Source: Tretioscincus oriximinensis (lineage: Eukaryota; Chordata; Lepidosauria; Squamata; Gymnophthalmidae). Taken from it: a stretch of 64,000 nt of DNA. Shown here piece by piece: positions 49,047-60,826 of the stretch; positions within the stretch are counted from its first letter, which is position 1; each line of letters opens with the position of its first letter. The position numbers were made by a program, and so were the translations under genes. Location of the stretch: contig JAJVDF010000410.1 in assembly GCA_022410635.1 (NCBI GenBank), forward strand, positions 390,617 through 454,616, given 5' to 3'. The notes under the pieces were generated by a model. It searched no databases and was not told the DNA's origin. It saw only the letters and a list, made by a program, of their open reading frames with translations.

Positions 49047-49990
49047 AATGCTGACCAGATTTTCTTAGACCCAAACCAGTGGAATTAATATTTATGCTAA
49101 TCTGCATATTCTTGAATATGCAAATCACCTACCAACATGCTTTCCTTGAAACTGATGGGCAGAAAAATGAGACAAGACAAAGGAAAGTATTTTTTCACCC
49201 AGAGGGTCATTGGCCTATGGAATTTACTTCCAGAAGGAGGTGGTGGTAGCTAACAGCTTGGATAGCTTCAAGACAGGATTAGACAGGTTTATGGACTTCA
49301 AGGGTATAAAGGGTACTAGGATGGATGTCTGAATGTTGCCTCCGGGTTGGAGCAACAGGCAGTACTCCTGAAGTACCATTTGCAGGGAGTCATGAACAGG
49401 AGCATATTTTGCTTTCTTCTGTTCAAACTGCCCAGGTGTATCTGGTGGGCCATCTAGAATGCTGGACTAGATGGACTCTGGCCCTATCCAGTATGGCTCT
49501 TCTTATGTTCTTATGTATACCCCTTCAAAATCCTTGCCCCCAAGATCTGCAAAGCACATGACAATTTTTTAAAGTGTATGAGACTTTTTAAAGTGTATGA
49601 TCATTTTTTGAAGTGTGTGAGAAATTTGCATGTTTTTATATTTTACTGAGGGCAGGAGGTTGCCTTGGTTGCCAGATCCTTCTAGTGGTGTTGCAGTGAA
49701 TTGTTTTTTTTTAAAATCAATCTTTTTTTTAACTACACGAGAACTTTTTGAAACATGTGAGAATTTTTTTATTGAGGGTAGGGTGCCTTCAGCAGCTGGA
49801 CACAGTTGCCAGAGCCCCCTAGCAGTGGTGCAGTGCATTTTTTTTTAAAAAAAACATTTTATTTTATTTTTATTTTTAAAAATTATTTTTTCTCAGCAAA
49901 AAACAAGGAAATGGCGCGCTCCCAAGGAGGTTGGGTTGGACACCTCAAAACCTGGTTTCCCCCCAAAAAAGGGGTCATCTGGTCAGCCTG
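49047..49990 (+). mobile_element. TIR element of the TAGGCTGACCAGAT family, copy 3, split by CR1
   Basis: It starts AATGCTGACCAGATTTTC and ends CATCTGGTCAGCCTG. The octamer pair (about 49099-49125, one side diverged to ctgcat) lies near the left end. A CR1 is inserted at about 49149-49515. After it come the cctagcagtggtg-type internal blocks and the ccccaaaaaaggggtcatct terminus. No convincing flanking duplication was seen. Confidence 0.8.
49149..49515 (+). mobile_element. CR1 3' end nested in the TIR element
   Basis: gggtcattggcctatggaat, then gcagggagtcatgaacagg, then ggctcttcttatgttcttat: a CR1 3' region with the CTTATG terminus, in plus orientation. Its insertion splits a continuous block of copy 3, so it is younger than that element. 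Confidence 0.88.
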
Positions 49991-50379
49991 TTTTCTCTTG
50001 CAGCCCTCACATCTCTCCTTTGGGCTCCTGCAACAGAACTGTTTTCTGTTTAGTCCAGAAAAATGGATTAGGCTCATTTTTCACAGCAAGAATTACCTGT
50101 GTGCAGAAAGCCTCTAAAATGCAATGAGTAGATTATGCATATATTTTTTGCTAAGGATATTCAAAGGTTAATTATGGTTGTCATATAAAGTCAGGATAGC
50201 AGAGTTATTCTAAACCAATCTCCGAATTGCAACAACTACTTGATCAAATGGTTCCTATGATTTTTCATTTTTTCTTTTTTTGCATTTTTATTGGCAAAAA
50301 ATGGGTGTTTGTTGTTGTTTGTTTGTTTTCCCTTTGGGATGTATTAAACACTTAATTATGTTATTTCACTGGGCATCTG

Positions 50380-50785
50380 GTAGTGGCTAAAGGATGGAAA
50401 GACCACACTAAATGGACAATTTTGGAGTGAACAGATTATATGCTGGACTTTATGAAGTTTGATTTTTTTAGAAAAAAGACTCAAATCAATTGGCCTTCAC
50501 TCAAAACCACCTTGGTCAACAAAATGGTAAGGACTCATCGCCTATGGTTTGACATCTCAGAATCAACTCATACATGCTTCCATTTGTCATTCATTGAATT
50601 AATTTTTTTTGCATAATTTATTTTATTTTTGTTCTTTCATTTTTCCTTTTTTTGTATCTTTTATGTTTCTTGTCTTGATAATATTTGCCTGTTTTTGGTT
50701 GTGTTATTTGTTTAGTTTGTATGTATTATTTGTTCTGCTTTATATTGATTATGAAAATAAAAAATTAAAAAACAGGGAAAAAAGA
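50380..50785 (+). mobile_element. L1-type LINE 3' end with A-rich tail
   Basis: T-rich 3' UTR ending ttgattatgaaaataaaaaa-type sequence and an A run at 50750-50785. There is no usable frame. Assignment to L1 is by the A tail and overall composition only. Confidence 0.4.
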
Positions 50786-51685
50786 GAATGTATGCTTGCA
50801 CTGGATGATTCATTTTTAATTAAACAAACAACTGGTTAGTTTAACATGAAACTGGACTCACAAATTCCATTTCTACACATTTATATTTGTGATTCAACAT
50901 ATTAGGGCATTTGTGTCACCCGTTTGTTACACAAACCGACAGATTTTGTTTTTTAGTGCTGATTATGTAGGTTATTGGTTTACTGGGGAAACCATCAGAC
51001 TACTATATAGAGATATTGTGAAAAGACTGATGTGCGGCAAGCTCTGGGAACAACCTATGAGAGTGAGGAACAAAGAAATCTAATATTGATAGCAAACTAT
51101 CCAATAGCATTTTGGAGGAAGAAATACAATACTTCCTCCTGACAACCAGCAAACTAAATGGTTAAAGGAAAGTATGTCAGAATGACAAAACTAAGGAAAT
51201 ACTGTAAAGGTATGAATGAGGTGCATAAACCCATAAACAAGATTATCATGAAATTCCAAGATAATAAAGTGGCTATAGTCCCTGGTTCCAGAAATAATTC
51301 ACATCTAGAGTAATTTTATGCATACCACAGAAATCTATTATCCTGTAATTTCAAAGCTGGAGACCTTTCCTTCCTCCTCCTATGAAGATGGGCTCTGCCT
51401 CTCCCCAGTAATTTCCAAGTACAAAAGATTTTTAGGCAAGAGTGATTAATGCATTTTGCCATCATGAACAGAGGTGTCATAAGATAAGAATTTTGTGCAA
51501 ACCCATATGGAAATAACCTCATTGATCAAAGACCTAATATACACATATCAGTGAAATCTGAGCAAGTTTAATAGCAAAAACGGTGGTGGGACTCTTGTAC
51601 AGTTCAGTTATACCAAAATCATTTTACTTTTGTTTGGCTTTTAATTTTACCACCATTGTGCTATTCAAGGTCTGTGAAGCAATCT

Positions 51686-51719
51686 ACAGCTGCTCATATA
51701 TATATATATGAGCAGCTGT
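51686..51719. repeat. Perfect 34-bp palindrome with E-box ends
   Basis: ACAGCTGCTCAT, an (AT)n centre and ATGAGCAGCTGT are exact inverses. Each arm carries CAGCTG. Confidence 0.95.
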
Positions 51720-52134
51720 GTTTATATATATACTTTGATTGCCAAATCAGAAGTTTTTTGACGTTTAATTCCATAGGTTATTAGCAGAAGCCTCTAAAAA
51801 TAGTACACAACTCTCTCCTTCCTTTTTTATTTATTGAGGGGACTTTCAAATGTCAAGGCAGTCCCTATAGAGAGCTATGAACCTGGCATAATATAAAAAA
51901 TGAGAGGTTAATATGCAACAGAATGTCTTTGTTTCACACTTTGTAATTCAGCAGACAAGCCCAGTTTATTTTTTCACAACAATTTACTCAACTGCATACA
52001 ATTGTTTTCAGGGACATTGAAACCTATATGCTGAAGTACAGTATAATGAATATTTTAAAAGTATAGTGTATAGAAAGCATTGAATAAAACCAATTCAGAC
52101 CCCAATGCATTTTCATTAATGTGTTAAAATGATG

Positions 52135-52205
52135 GTTTTATTGTTAACCGTCCTGAGACCTACGGGTATAGGGCGGTATAAGAATGTAAATAAATAAATA
52201 AACAA
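52135..52205 (+). mobile_element. SINE/L2-type tail fragment
   Basis: taaccgtcctgagacctacg, gggcggtataagaatgtaaa and an (AAAT)n tail. Confidence 0.6.
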
Positions 52206-52751
52206 AATAGCAGGATTATATTGGATCAATCCCTGTGAATAACACCACTGGTCCTGACTATAATGTAGAGAGATTCAGATGCAGTAACATAAATAAGAAA
52301 TAGGGATAACAAGAGAAAAGAAGCCTGATTGAGCTTTCAGAGACCAAATTCTCTTCTTCAGATGTAATGGAGTGTTGTAACAGATTCCTAAAACACATTA
52401 CTGAGCCTGTGCAAAACGTTCTTATGATTCAGAGAATCTGTCTAAATGCAAAAGACACAGAGTAGGTACTCTTGGAGCATGCTGGGGTGTATCAACAAAT
52501 ATTCCCACCCTGATCATACTTAGAGTCCCTTCAGGTACAAAATTTGTTTTTCATGGCTCCCTATATACAGAAAGCGAGAAGCTATGAGGGAAGATCATCC
52601 TTCATTCACATCCAACTTCACTTTGTTATTGAAGTTTTCTTCATTACCAGTTTAACATTAAGCTAAAATGTCCTGTTAGGTGAAATTTTGCCATTCAGAA
52701 TATTTATTCTACGTTTGTGATTATAATGGCAGCACAGGGTGTGGTGGAGAC

Positions 52752-53060
52752 ACTAGAAGAAGAAGAAGAACTGGGTTCTTATACCCCGCTTTTTCTCACC
52801 TTTCAAAGGGACTCAAAGCGGCTTACAAGGGCATTTTGCCCGAAGGCTCACATTCTATCTTCCCCACCAGACTCTGGTGGTTCCCATGTATCTACTTGCA
52901 GTCAGTTGCAATTTCTTGCAATTCATGCTTTCGAATAGCTGGGTTGGCTAGAGCTACAGGCTAGTGGAAGGTGCTCACCCCTCCCCACGTTTGACTCGTG
53001 CTTCGAAACCCGATCTCCCAGACGAGAGACAAATTCCTAAGCGACTGAGCTATCCGTGCT
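52752..53060 (-). mobile_element. tRNA-derived SINE, copy 5
   Basis: Antisense copy of the 32376 family with a (GAA)n-side tail and the core attgcaagaaattgcaac. The B-box region (gggtttcgaagc) and head (gagcacggatagctcag) are also present. Some CpG positions are retained, so it is fairly young. Confidence 0.88.
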
Positions 53061-53061
53061 C

Positions 53062-53125
53062 AGTCATTCAACTAGAACCATCTGGAATAGTCTACACATA
53101 GTCATTCAACTAGAACCATCTGGAA
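53062..53125. repeat. 26-bp direct repeat, two units
   Basis: agtcattcaactagaaccat plus ctggaa occurs at 53062-53087 and again at 53100-53125, adjacent to the SINE head. Confidence 0.95.
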
Positions 53126-53293
53126 ATCCCTATGCTGCCTCCTTTGTGTATGAACAATAATATGAATAAGCACCATTTTGTACAGAAGGTGTGGATTTAA
53201 GAACAGTTGTTCTTCCACTGCTACCTCAACAATTTTTTTTCATTTTTCAAATTATAACACTATTTGCTTTTTAATTCTATGCACATTACTTAC

Positions 53294-53430
53294 CAAATTC
53301 AGAAGCAGTGATTGTAATGTTGTACCAAGGGATCTGTTCTCTGTCAAAGACATTGGCAGTCTTAATGGTTCCAGTGTTTGCATCAATTGTGAAATACGTA
53401 TCTTCTTCTGCATTGTGATTAATGAAGTAT
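53294..53430 (-). CDS. CDH18: CDH18 exon, 137 bp: core of EC4
   Basis: The acceptor is cccttcttag and the donor G|GTAAGT, which is close to consensus. The exon is entered with two bases supplied by the upstream exon (Arg) and leaves one base. It encodes about residues 86-130, reading YFINHNAEEDTYF, then the IDANTG turn and the FDRE calcium motif that is usually LDRE in cadherin repeats. The sequence NIT within YNITITASE is a potential N-glycosylation site. The frame is open and uninterrupted. It is separated from the next exon by the largest intron in the window, 18.9 kb. Confidence 0.96.
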
Positions 53431-53587
53431 CTAAGAAGGGGGAGAAACCAAAGGTAGATTGAAATTGTATTTAAGAGAAACAAAATTATATACACACACA
53501 CATACCAGTGATTTAATTTATCAGGAAATGATATCTATACTGTATGATACCTAGAGAGAAAATATAGCTCTGATTGCTATTGATCAA

Positions 53588-53650
53588 ATAAGGAGAAGAA
53601 GGAGAAAAAGGAAAAGGAGGTGAAGGAGGAGGAAGAAGAGACGAAGAAAA
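53588..53650. repeat. Purine (GA) tract
   Basis: Almost pure A/G over about 60 bases (ggagaagaaggagaaaaagg and following), about 160 bases upstream of the 137-bp exon on the minus strand. Confidence 0.9.
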
Positions 53651-55573
53651 TTATTTTAACTTACTATAGAAAATATGAGTTGATATCAAACGATTACCAC
53701 AAAGAATGAAAGGAGCAATTATACTTTTTCTCACATTTGAAGGAAGATGTTGAATAGATATATTAAAATATTGTCAATGGTTATTTTAAATTAATACATT
53801 AATTTAAATTAACTATGCAATAGCATATAATTGTATACATATGCACTGTCTTATTTGACTTAACACAGAAAAATCTGACAATCAAACATATTAGAAAAAC
53901 TGGCCATCACTTTCCATGTGCTAGTGCCTCCATGCTCCATAATATGTAGGCTCTAAAAGTCTTCAAACACTATCCTGAATATGTTAAGAACAATAATGTA
54001 TTATCTTCTGTGGGGCTTATGTACATCATTATTTCAGTCTTGACTAGCTTTCTCTATGAGTAAGGCATTATTGCTATTACTTATCCTCTCACACCACAAT
54101 GTCATCAAACTAAATAGATTGAGACAATATGGGGTGTCAACTTTTTGAATTACACAGAACACACATTATTATAGTTGGGAAGGTTTGCCAAGAATAGAAA
54201 GTAGGTGGAAAACAAATACTTATTCAATGATTTAGTGATATGAAGCCAATGTGTCTCATTTTTAAGTTTCTTGTTTGAATTACTGAACTATGGGGTTCCC
54301 TTCAAAGAGTTTGGTCCAAAATACTGTATTTATAAGCACAGTTTCAATTAAGTGTCTGCCTTCACAGATAAGTCTTGATAGATTTGTTGGGTTGATGGTG
54401 CTACCAATTTCCACATCCTCCTGCACCATGGAATCTGGTGGGAAGACAAAGGCAAAACTTTGAAAAAAAGTTTTTTTATATTACTTTTGGACAGGGAAAG
54501 TAAGGAGGTCTCCATTCTGTATGCTGACATAGTTTATGTACAGATCCTCCATCCACATTGGACAGAACACAATCCAGTCTATTTGGCTAATGGAACAAGA
54601 AGGCATGCAGGAGAACATTGTGTTCAGCAGAGGAACCTATTTCAGTAGCACACCAAAAGTTCACAGGCCAGATTGTTCTCTTGAAACTGACACTAGGAAC
54701 TTTACTTCTTAACCATCAGAGAATCCAAAATTTGGAATATGATTTTTAAAGCTTGTGTGGGGTTTGCTCTGGAAGTGGACAGAGTAAATAAGATAAGTAC
54801 AGAAATAGCCATTCATTACAACTTTCACTGAATTAAAAAACTTCTGCATATTACAGCATGGATAATATTCTGAATTTATTTTGAGAGAATCCAATCAAGC
54901 ACACAAAACATTCAATGGTGCAAAAATATATGATACAAAATGGATTTTCAATGACCATTTGCTTCAGGAAGGTCCTCATAAATCACAGAGGACACATAAT
55001 GTAGATTATGAGAAATGTCCATTAATTGTTTGTTGGATTAATGTCATGCTTCATTAGCTTTTTTGCCAGTTGTGGCTTTTAGCCAACTTTATAATCAGAT
55101 AGAGAACACCGCATGATACTGATCTGCTATAGAGCTCATGGATTTATACTACATAGCTAATGAATGCCATTAGGATATTCAGAGTATTTCACAAGGTATT
55201 TTTTAGAAATATTTTCTTCAATAACCTTCCTTTTTTGATCATATGAAATGTGTAATTTCTATTCTGTTAATATTTAATTGCAAAGATGACACAATGGAAT
55301 GTCGATATTTTGTGGTGAAACAGCATCATAATTATACTTCACTTGTATGTCACCACTGGTGAGAGCCACAGAGAAACTCACTTCTGGAGGTAGTCTCAGT
55401 CATGTTTTCAATCAACTTCTCAAGAAAATATTTGTGGATCCCAAAAAAGATTGAACAGACAATCAACATACTCCATAATAGTATCCCTCTCCCCTCAGAG
55501 AATTATTTATACCCTAAAATAATTGAGATGTACATAGTGTGTAATATTGTATCAGCCAAGATAATATATTAGG

Positions 55574-55690
55574 TCAGTGTGGTCCAACCCGCAGCCCACG
55601 GGCCGCATGCGGCCCACCAAGCCATTGTTTTGGCCTAAGAAGGGGCCAGACGGCCATTGAGCACTCAGCACAGGGTTCCCTGACGGCACG
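55574..55690. mobile_element. hAT-like terminus
   Basis: cagtgtggtccaacccgcag and cccacgggccgcatgcggcc are typical of hAT ends. The right end was not located. Confidence 0.5.
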
Positions 55691-56160
55691 CGCAGGGCTG
55701 GATTTAGAACAGGTGCGGCAGGTATCTGGCCGTTAATAAAGGCATCGGGCGGGCAGCAAATTTAAATTTGTACCCCGCCATCTGCCGGGTCCCCGCTGCG
55801 CCACCCGCCCACCGCGCCACCCACCCGGCCCCCTCCTTGCCATCTGTTGGCCTCCGCTGGACCCCCGCTGCGCCACCCACAAGCCCCCTGCTGGCCCCGC
55901 CACACTACCCATTACACCACCCACCGAGCACCCACCACCCCACCCACCGGCTCCCAAGCGCTGCCAGGTTCTGGTGGCAGGAGCCTCCACGATTTGCCGC
56001 CCTGGGCTGCAGCTACAGAAGGCCACAGAAGAAGGAGCTTCCTGCTGGGGTTTCCTGCTGCAGCTGCTGCCCAGGGTGGCAAAACGTGGAGGCTGCTGCT
56101 GACGGAGCCAAGGGTAGAAGCTCCTGCTGGTCTGCAGTCCGAGAGGAAGCCACGAGGTAA
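55690..56160. other. GC- and CpG-rich intronic islet
   Basis: Much richer in G, C and CpG than anything around it (ccgctgcgccacccgcccac and similar). The plus strand ends in a good donor-like site, CACGAG|GTAAGC, at about 56155-56163, followed by a long pyrimidine tract. It could be repeat body, since the start resembles 'cagggctggattta' elements, or an alternative antisense first exon. No protein domain was recognised in its open frames. Confidence 0.5.
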
Positions 56161-56436
56161 GCTACCTTCATTTCTTTTACTTTCTTTTCTTTCTGTTCCT
56201 TCTCTTTCTCTCCTTTATTTCTATCCACATTTTCCTTTTTTCTCCTTCCCTATTTCTTCTTTTTTTCTTCCTCTCTATACCTCCCTTTGGGCCTTTCTTC
56301 CCTCCTTGCTTCATATTTTTCCTATTTAAACTGGTTTAATCTGCATTTTTAAAATGGTTTCTGCTGACCATATGTCTTTTACATGTATAAAAAATCACTT
56401 GTAATGCAGGTTGAGTTCTAGTTTTTCTAGTACCGG

Positions 56437-56620
56437 AATGGTTCTCGGTTTCATTTCTGCCTGCTTTTCAGTGCTGCTTCGGGCAGCATCTTTCTTTCTG
56501 GCAGAATGGCTCTCGGTTGCATTTCTGCCTGCTTTTCAGTGCTGCTTCGGGCAGCATCTTCCTTTCTGGCAGAATGGCTCTCAGTTGCATTTCTGCCTCC
56601 TTTTCAGTGCTGCTTTTACA
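56437..56620. repeat. 68-bp minisatellite, nearly three units
   Basis: Units start at 56437, 56505 and 56573 with few mismatches. The first two contain TGCTGC-TTCGG-GCAGCA, a perfect 6-bp stem with a five-base loop. Confidence 0.92.
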
Positions 56621-57483
56621 ATTTAAGAACTATCTAAGACCTTCACATATTTAAGAACGACTGGTTAATCTTGGGGTGGTTGCCATGGAATCAGATATCA
56701 CTGTCAGTCTTGATTTTGAGGAAGTGATAAATGCATTTGCAAATGCAAAAGTGATAAAAAAGGCTTTTTTCTAAACTTTTGAGGTGCTTAAAAAAAAGAA
56801 GAAAAAACCCTGTTATGTGAATAGCACTTTACTGTTTACCATATTTTTGCATTCACATTTATGTGTTTTGCATTCAATGGGGTGGGAGCTACATTAGAAT
56901 CTTATACCTTTTTGTTCTTTATCAGTAGCAAATCCAGTGTAAGGCAAATGGCTTCTTTCCACAAATGCAAAGAAGAATGTAAGTTGCTTCTGTGATATGC
57001 TGTTGTTTTTAAAAAATATAAACACAAGGACAAACTAGAGAAATTTGTATCTGTGCCAAATATCAATGGGAACAGCACTAACAATATTAGCTAAGTTTTG
57101 TAGTACAGTGACATATTCTTAGTTATAGAAGAGTATAAAAACACACAAATGTATAAATTGTATCTTGATGACAGATAATTTGAAGAATTTGGCAGCAAAC
57201 ATTTCTAACATTTATATAATGAAACATGATTTTGGATCTGCAAAACAGGATGAGCAAAAGATATGCACTCATTAGCATCTGTATATGTTCACAAAATTAT
57301 AAGTAATATGCACAAAGTAGGAAAGAAAGTACTATTTCTGTTTTCTTATACATCAGGAGCAAATATTTTAATTAACTTATTTAGACCTGGGCATGTGGCC
57401 CGCCTACTGTCTCTAACCAGTCAGAGTTGGGGGCGTGGTTTTACTGTTATATACAGTATTGGGTAGAATTGAGTTAACTATAT

Positions 57484-57941
57484 TAGTCCGGACCTCTAAA
57501 ACCATCCCGGGGTAATTTATATTAATGCTCATTTGCATATTCATAAATATGCAATTTACCCACCAACACGCACTCCCTTCCAAAATTCCCGCCTGAGAAA
57601 TCGATAAAGCATGTGAGAATTCTTTTAACTGTGTGAGAATTTTTAAACTGAAAATTTTTGGAGTATATCGGATTTTTTTTATTTTTTTACAGAGAGGAAG
57701 GTGCCTTCAGAAGCTGGCCCCAGTTGCCAGGACCCCCTAGTGGTGGAGGAGCAATTAAAAAAATTTTTTTGAAGTGTGCAAGAAAGTTTTGAAGTGTGTG
57801 AGAATTTTTATTTTTTACTGAGGAGAGGGTGCCTTTTTTTCCTCAGTAAAAGTGAGGGAAATGCCCCCCCCACAGGGAAGGCGGGGTACCCACTCCAAAA
57901 CTGGGTTCCCCCCCCCAAAAGGGGGGCATCTGGTCAGCTTA
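57484..57941 (+). mobile_element. TIR element of the TAGGCTGACCAGAT family, copy 4 (458 bp)
   Basis: The left terminus TAGTCCGGACC is diverged, while the right end CATCTGGTCAGCTTA is clear. It carries the octamer pair (ATTTGCATAT at 57531, ATATGCAATT at 57547). The accacccaccaac-like blocks and the cagttgccaggaccccctag block align with the inverse of copy 1. Confidence 0.8.
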
Positions 57942-60469
57942 TTGTGGACAATTCTACTTGTTTATGAAAACTACAAGGTACTACACAAACCCTTTGCTAG
58001 AAATTCTAATCGGATTAAAAGCCTCTTGCCCAGTTCTACTAGGAGTGACCATTGTGCTCTATCAGCCATATTTTTCTGATCTCATTCTAAAAGGGAATCA
58101 ACAAGGAAAAATAATTAACTGTGGCCAAAAGTAAAAATAGTTGCGTAAAAGATGTACTGAGCTGCAGGTTATGAGAAGTTCATTCCTTATGACTTGCTTA
58201 AAGAGGGTTTTTTCCCATCAAATACCTTACTCCTACAGCCCTAGGCTCTCTATGGTATCCAATTCCTCTGCAGAAGTATTCATACCTTGTACAAAAATTG
58301 TGAGGAAGCCACCTGTCCATGAATCACACTGACTGCCATTGTCCAAATTGCATGCAAAGACAAAAAGGCTCCAATGCAGTGGAAAATCCAGGGCTATGTG
58401 AATGTATCACATGCTGGTCCAGAACCTTTCCAAATAGTTCCTAAGAAAGAGGCTTCTTACAAATTGCATTTTGGCTCATCTCTGATTGCACGAACATGAC
58501 ATTTTTCTACCTCGTTCGTAGCACAATCAGGAAGATTCAGGCACAAGTGCTAAGTGTTTTTCAGTAGTCGACCCAAAATATACGTCATTTTTCTTAGAAT
58601 AGACTATTGCTCAGGTATCGTTCTGGAGAACCACCGTACTCTCACAACTGTATGCGTGTGCACAAATTGGATGTGAGATGTGAAAACAATTGAGAACATA
58701 ACAGTTGTTTCTATTGGCTGTTGCAAGTTAAAAAAAATCAGACTGCACTGTGACGAGATCAATAAGCGATGTTACGGAACTGGGATATTGGTTGTGGAAC
58801 ATACATGTTTGGTGTCCACATACATGTGATTGCTATATTCTGCATTATAGTATTGTAGTTGTTTTTAAGTCGTCATGTGCACCTAGCCTCTGACTAAGAT
58901 CCTATTGCATAAAAGGGAGAACTTTTTATTATTTCTAACATTGGATCTGGCCTCCATTAAAAACTATCAGGTCTGGAACATAACATAAATCCCTTTTCAC
59001 ACACATATGCACAGAGCCTTGAGATATGAATGTTCTCTCTTCACACTACATAATTACACACCTATTGCTAATTAACTAATATTCCCAGACTGCACTTTAG
59101 AATTCAAATGACTTTTCAAGCTGTTTTCTTGATCTGCTCCACACATCAATAGCACTTCAGAGAATGTATTTTTGTAGATTTATGACACATACTAACTATT
59201 AAGAAGCAACAATAAATACACTAGGATTCATTAAGAGTAAATAACATGCTACATTATGAAGATAACAGTTGTGATATATAATTCTAAAACCATGTGAATG
59301 CATAGTTCCTTTTTGTATTTGTTAGAACAGATTTGAAGACTCACATTTTGCCTTTAATACAAGTTACCCTGTCTAAGAGTGATTCTTCTGCAGAAAATTT
59401 CTATTTCTATTCTTCCAAATTATGATTCTTTCAGCTAAAGCTAGGATATTCAGCATATGTTAGTGACAAAGCTATGTGGCAATTCTGAATTCTGTTACCA
59501 ACACTATCTGGAAAGAAATCTCACTTTACTTATTCCAGTATATTTAGATTTTCCTGAGTAGCCCAATGCAGATTTTGTTACTAAAATTATACGGTCTCCT
59601 TTCCAGTAGTAAATTTCAGAGATATGTGTTAATAAACATATTAGCCTATACACACACATTTGCAACTTTCATACTCAATTAAATAATAATAAAAAAATTA
59701 AATGCATGGAAGCACATACACATATACAAAAATGTAAGGGCTGGCTTTGATATTTTATACAGTAGATTTATTTAGAATTACCTAAAAGTTAGCTGTCTTA
59801 TTTAAAATCTTCTATTTGTTGTTTATTTTTGTATTATTTCTCTTATTATATATAAAAATAGGAAGGAAGTAGAAAATACCTTCTACCCCAAATAAATAAA
59901 TAAAAAAATAAAAATCTGCTCTACATGAGAACTGCATTTATCAAATGGGCAACTATTTCAAAAAAATTTGAAACACTATTTTACACATCTAAGGATAACA
60001 TAATTATTTACATCTGCAAGTTTAGTCTGGAATAAGATAAAAGTGACTATTCAGTCCATCTAGGGCTGTCATTAAAACAAAACAAAAATACAGGACAGTT
60101 CAATGCAGTTTTAATGAAAATGTAGCAGGAAATTTTAGCAGATGCAACTTACAATGCCTGCAACAGCTAATGAAATCTGTTTTTTACCCACACCCATTAA
60201 AGAAGTATTTTTCTGTCTTTTATTTTTAAAGGCAACTCTAACCAAACTTCCTACTTCACCCAATAATGGGGTTTAAGAAAATAAAGAGCTGAAATTACTT
60301 CTTCAACAATCTAGGCAGTACTGGATGTGCTCCACTGACACAGAACTGTACAAGTTTGTTGGAAGAGAACATCAGAAAACAAGATAAATAATTGAGAGGA
60401 TAAAGGAGTGCTGGAGGGAGAGAGGGAGAATTAGATTTTAAATATGCTTTCATAATTTATATTTTTTTA

Positions 60470-60546
60470 TCTTTGCAGTTTTTATTTGCCCTGGGACTGG
60501 TTGATGCGATATACATCCCTACCTAAATAAATAAATAAATAAATAA
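60470..60546 (+). mobile_element. Tail fragment with (AAAT)n
   Basis: ttgccctgggactggttgat, followed by an (AAAT)n run. A weak match to the common squamate tail. Confidence 0.4.
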
Positions 60547-60826
60547 TGACTTAATTCTTTATATATGGATATGTGACACATAATTAATTCCTCCTAATTA
60601 CATCTTACTTCAAGCTCTTGTAAAATCCACACACACATACACACTAAAATGTGCAGAATGACATAATCTTGAGGAATATTTTATGGCTATCGTACTCCAT
60701 ATCACACCTTTCTGAAGAATAGACTGAGTCAATTTCCCATAGGGCAGTTAATGAGTAAAACAGTATGTTCTCTCTCCCCCACCAATTCTACTCCATTTGT
60801 ATTCAGGTCTATGAATACAGCCATAC

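Larger units (their letters stand above)
34440..53293 (-). other. CDH18 intron, 18.9 kb, splitting EC4
   Basis: This is the largest intron in the window. Recognised contents are listed separately. Stretches 35830-38050, 40150-43640, 45330-46970, 47850-49040 and 50800-52130 hold only microsatellites, isolated tails and unassigned AT-rich sequence. Confidence 0.85.
53431..60826 (-). other. CDH18 intron, 7.4 kb
   Basis: It is AT-rich except for a GC-rich islet at 55690-56160. It also contains a purine tract, a 68-bp tandem repeat and one copy of the TIR repeat family. From about 58000 to 60470 I see no recognisable element. Confidence 0.85.

Noticed and set aside
52680..52964. Two 73-94-residue frames
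   Set aside because: They are translations of the SINE at 52752-53060.
55768..56329. Pro/Ala-rich frames in the GC islet
   Set aside because: Several frames are open at once owing to GC richness, and there is no domain; the islet itself is kept as a finding.
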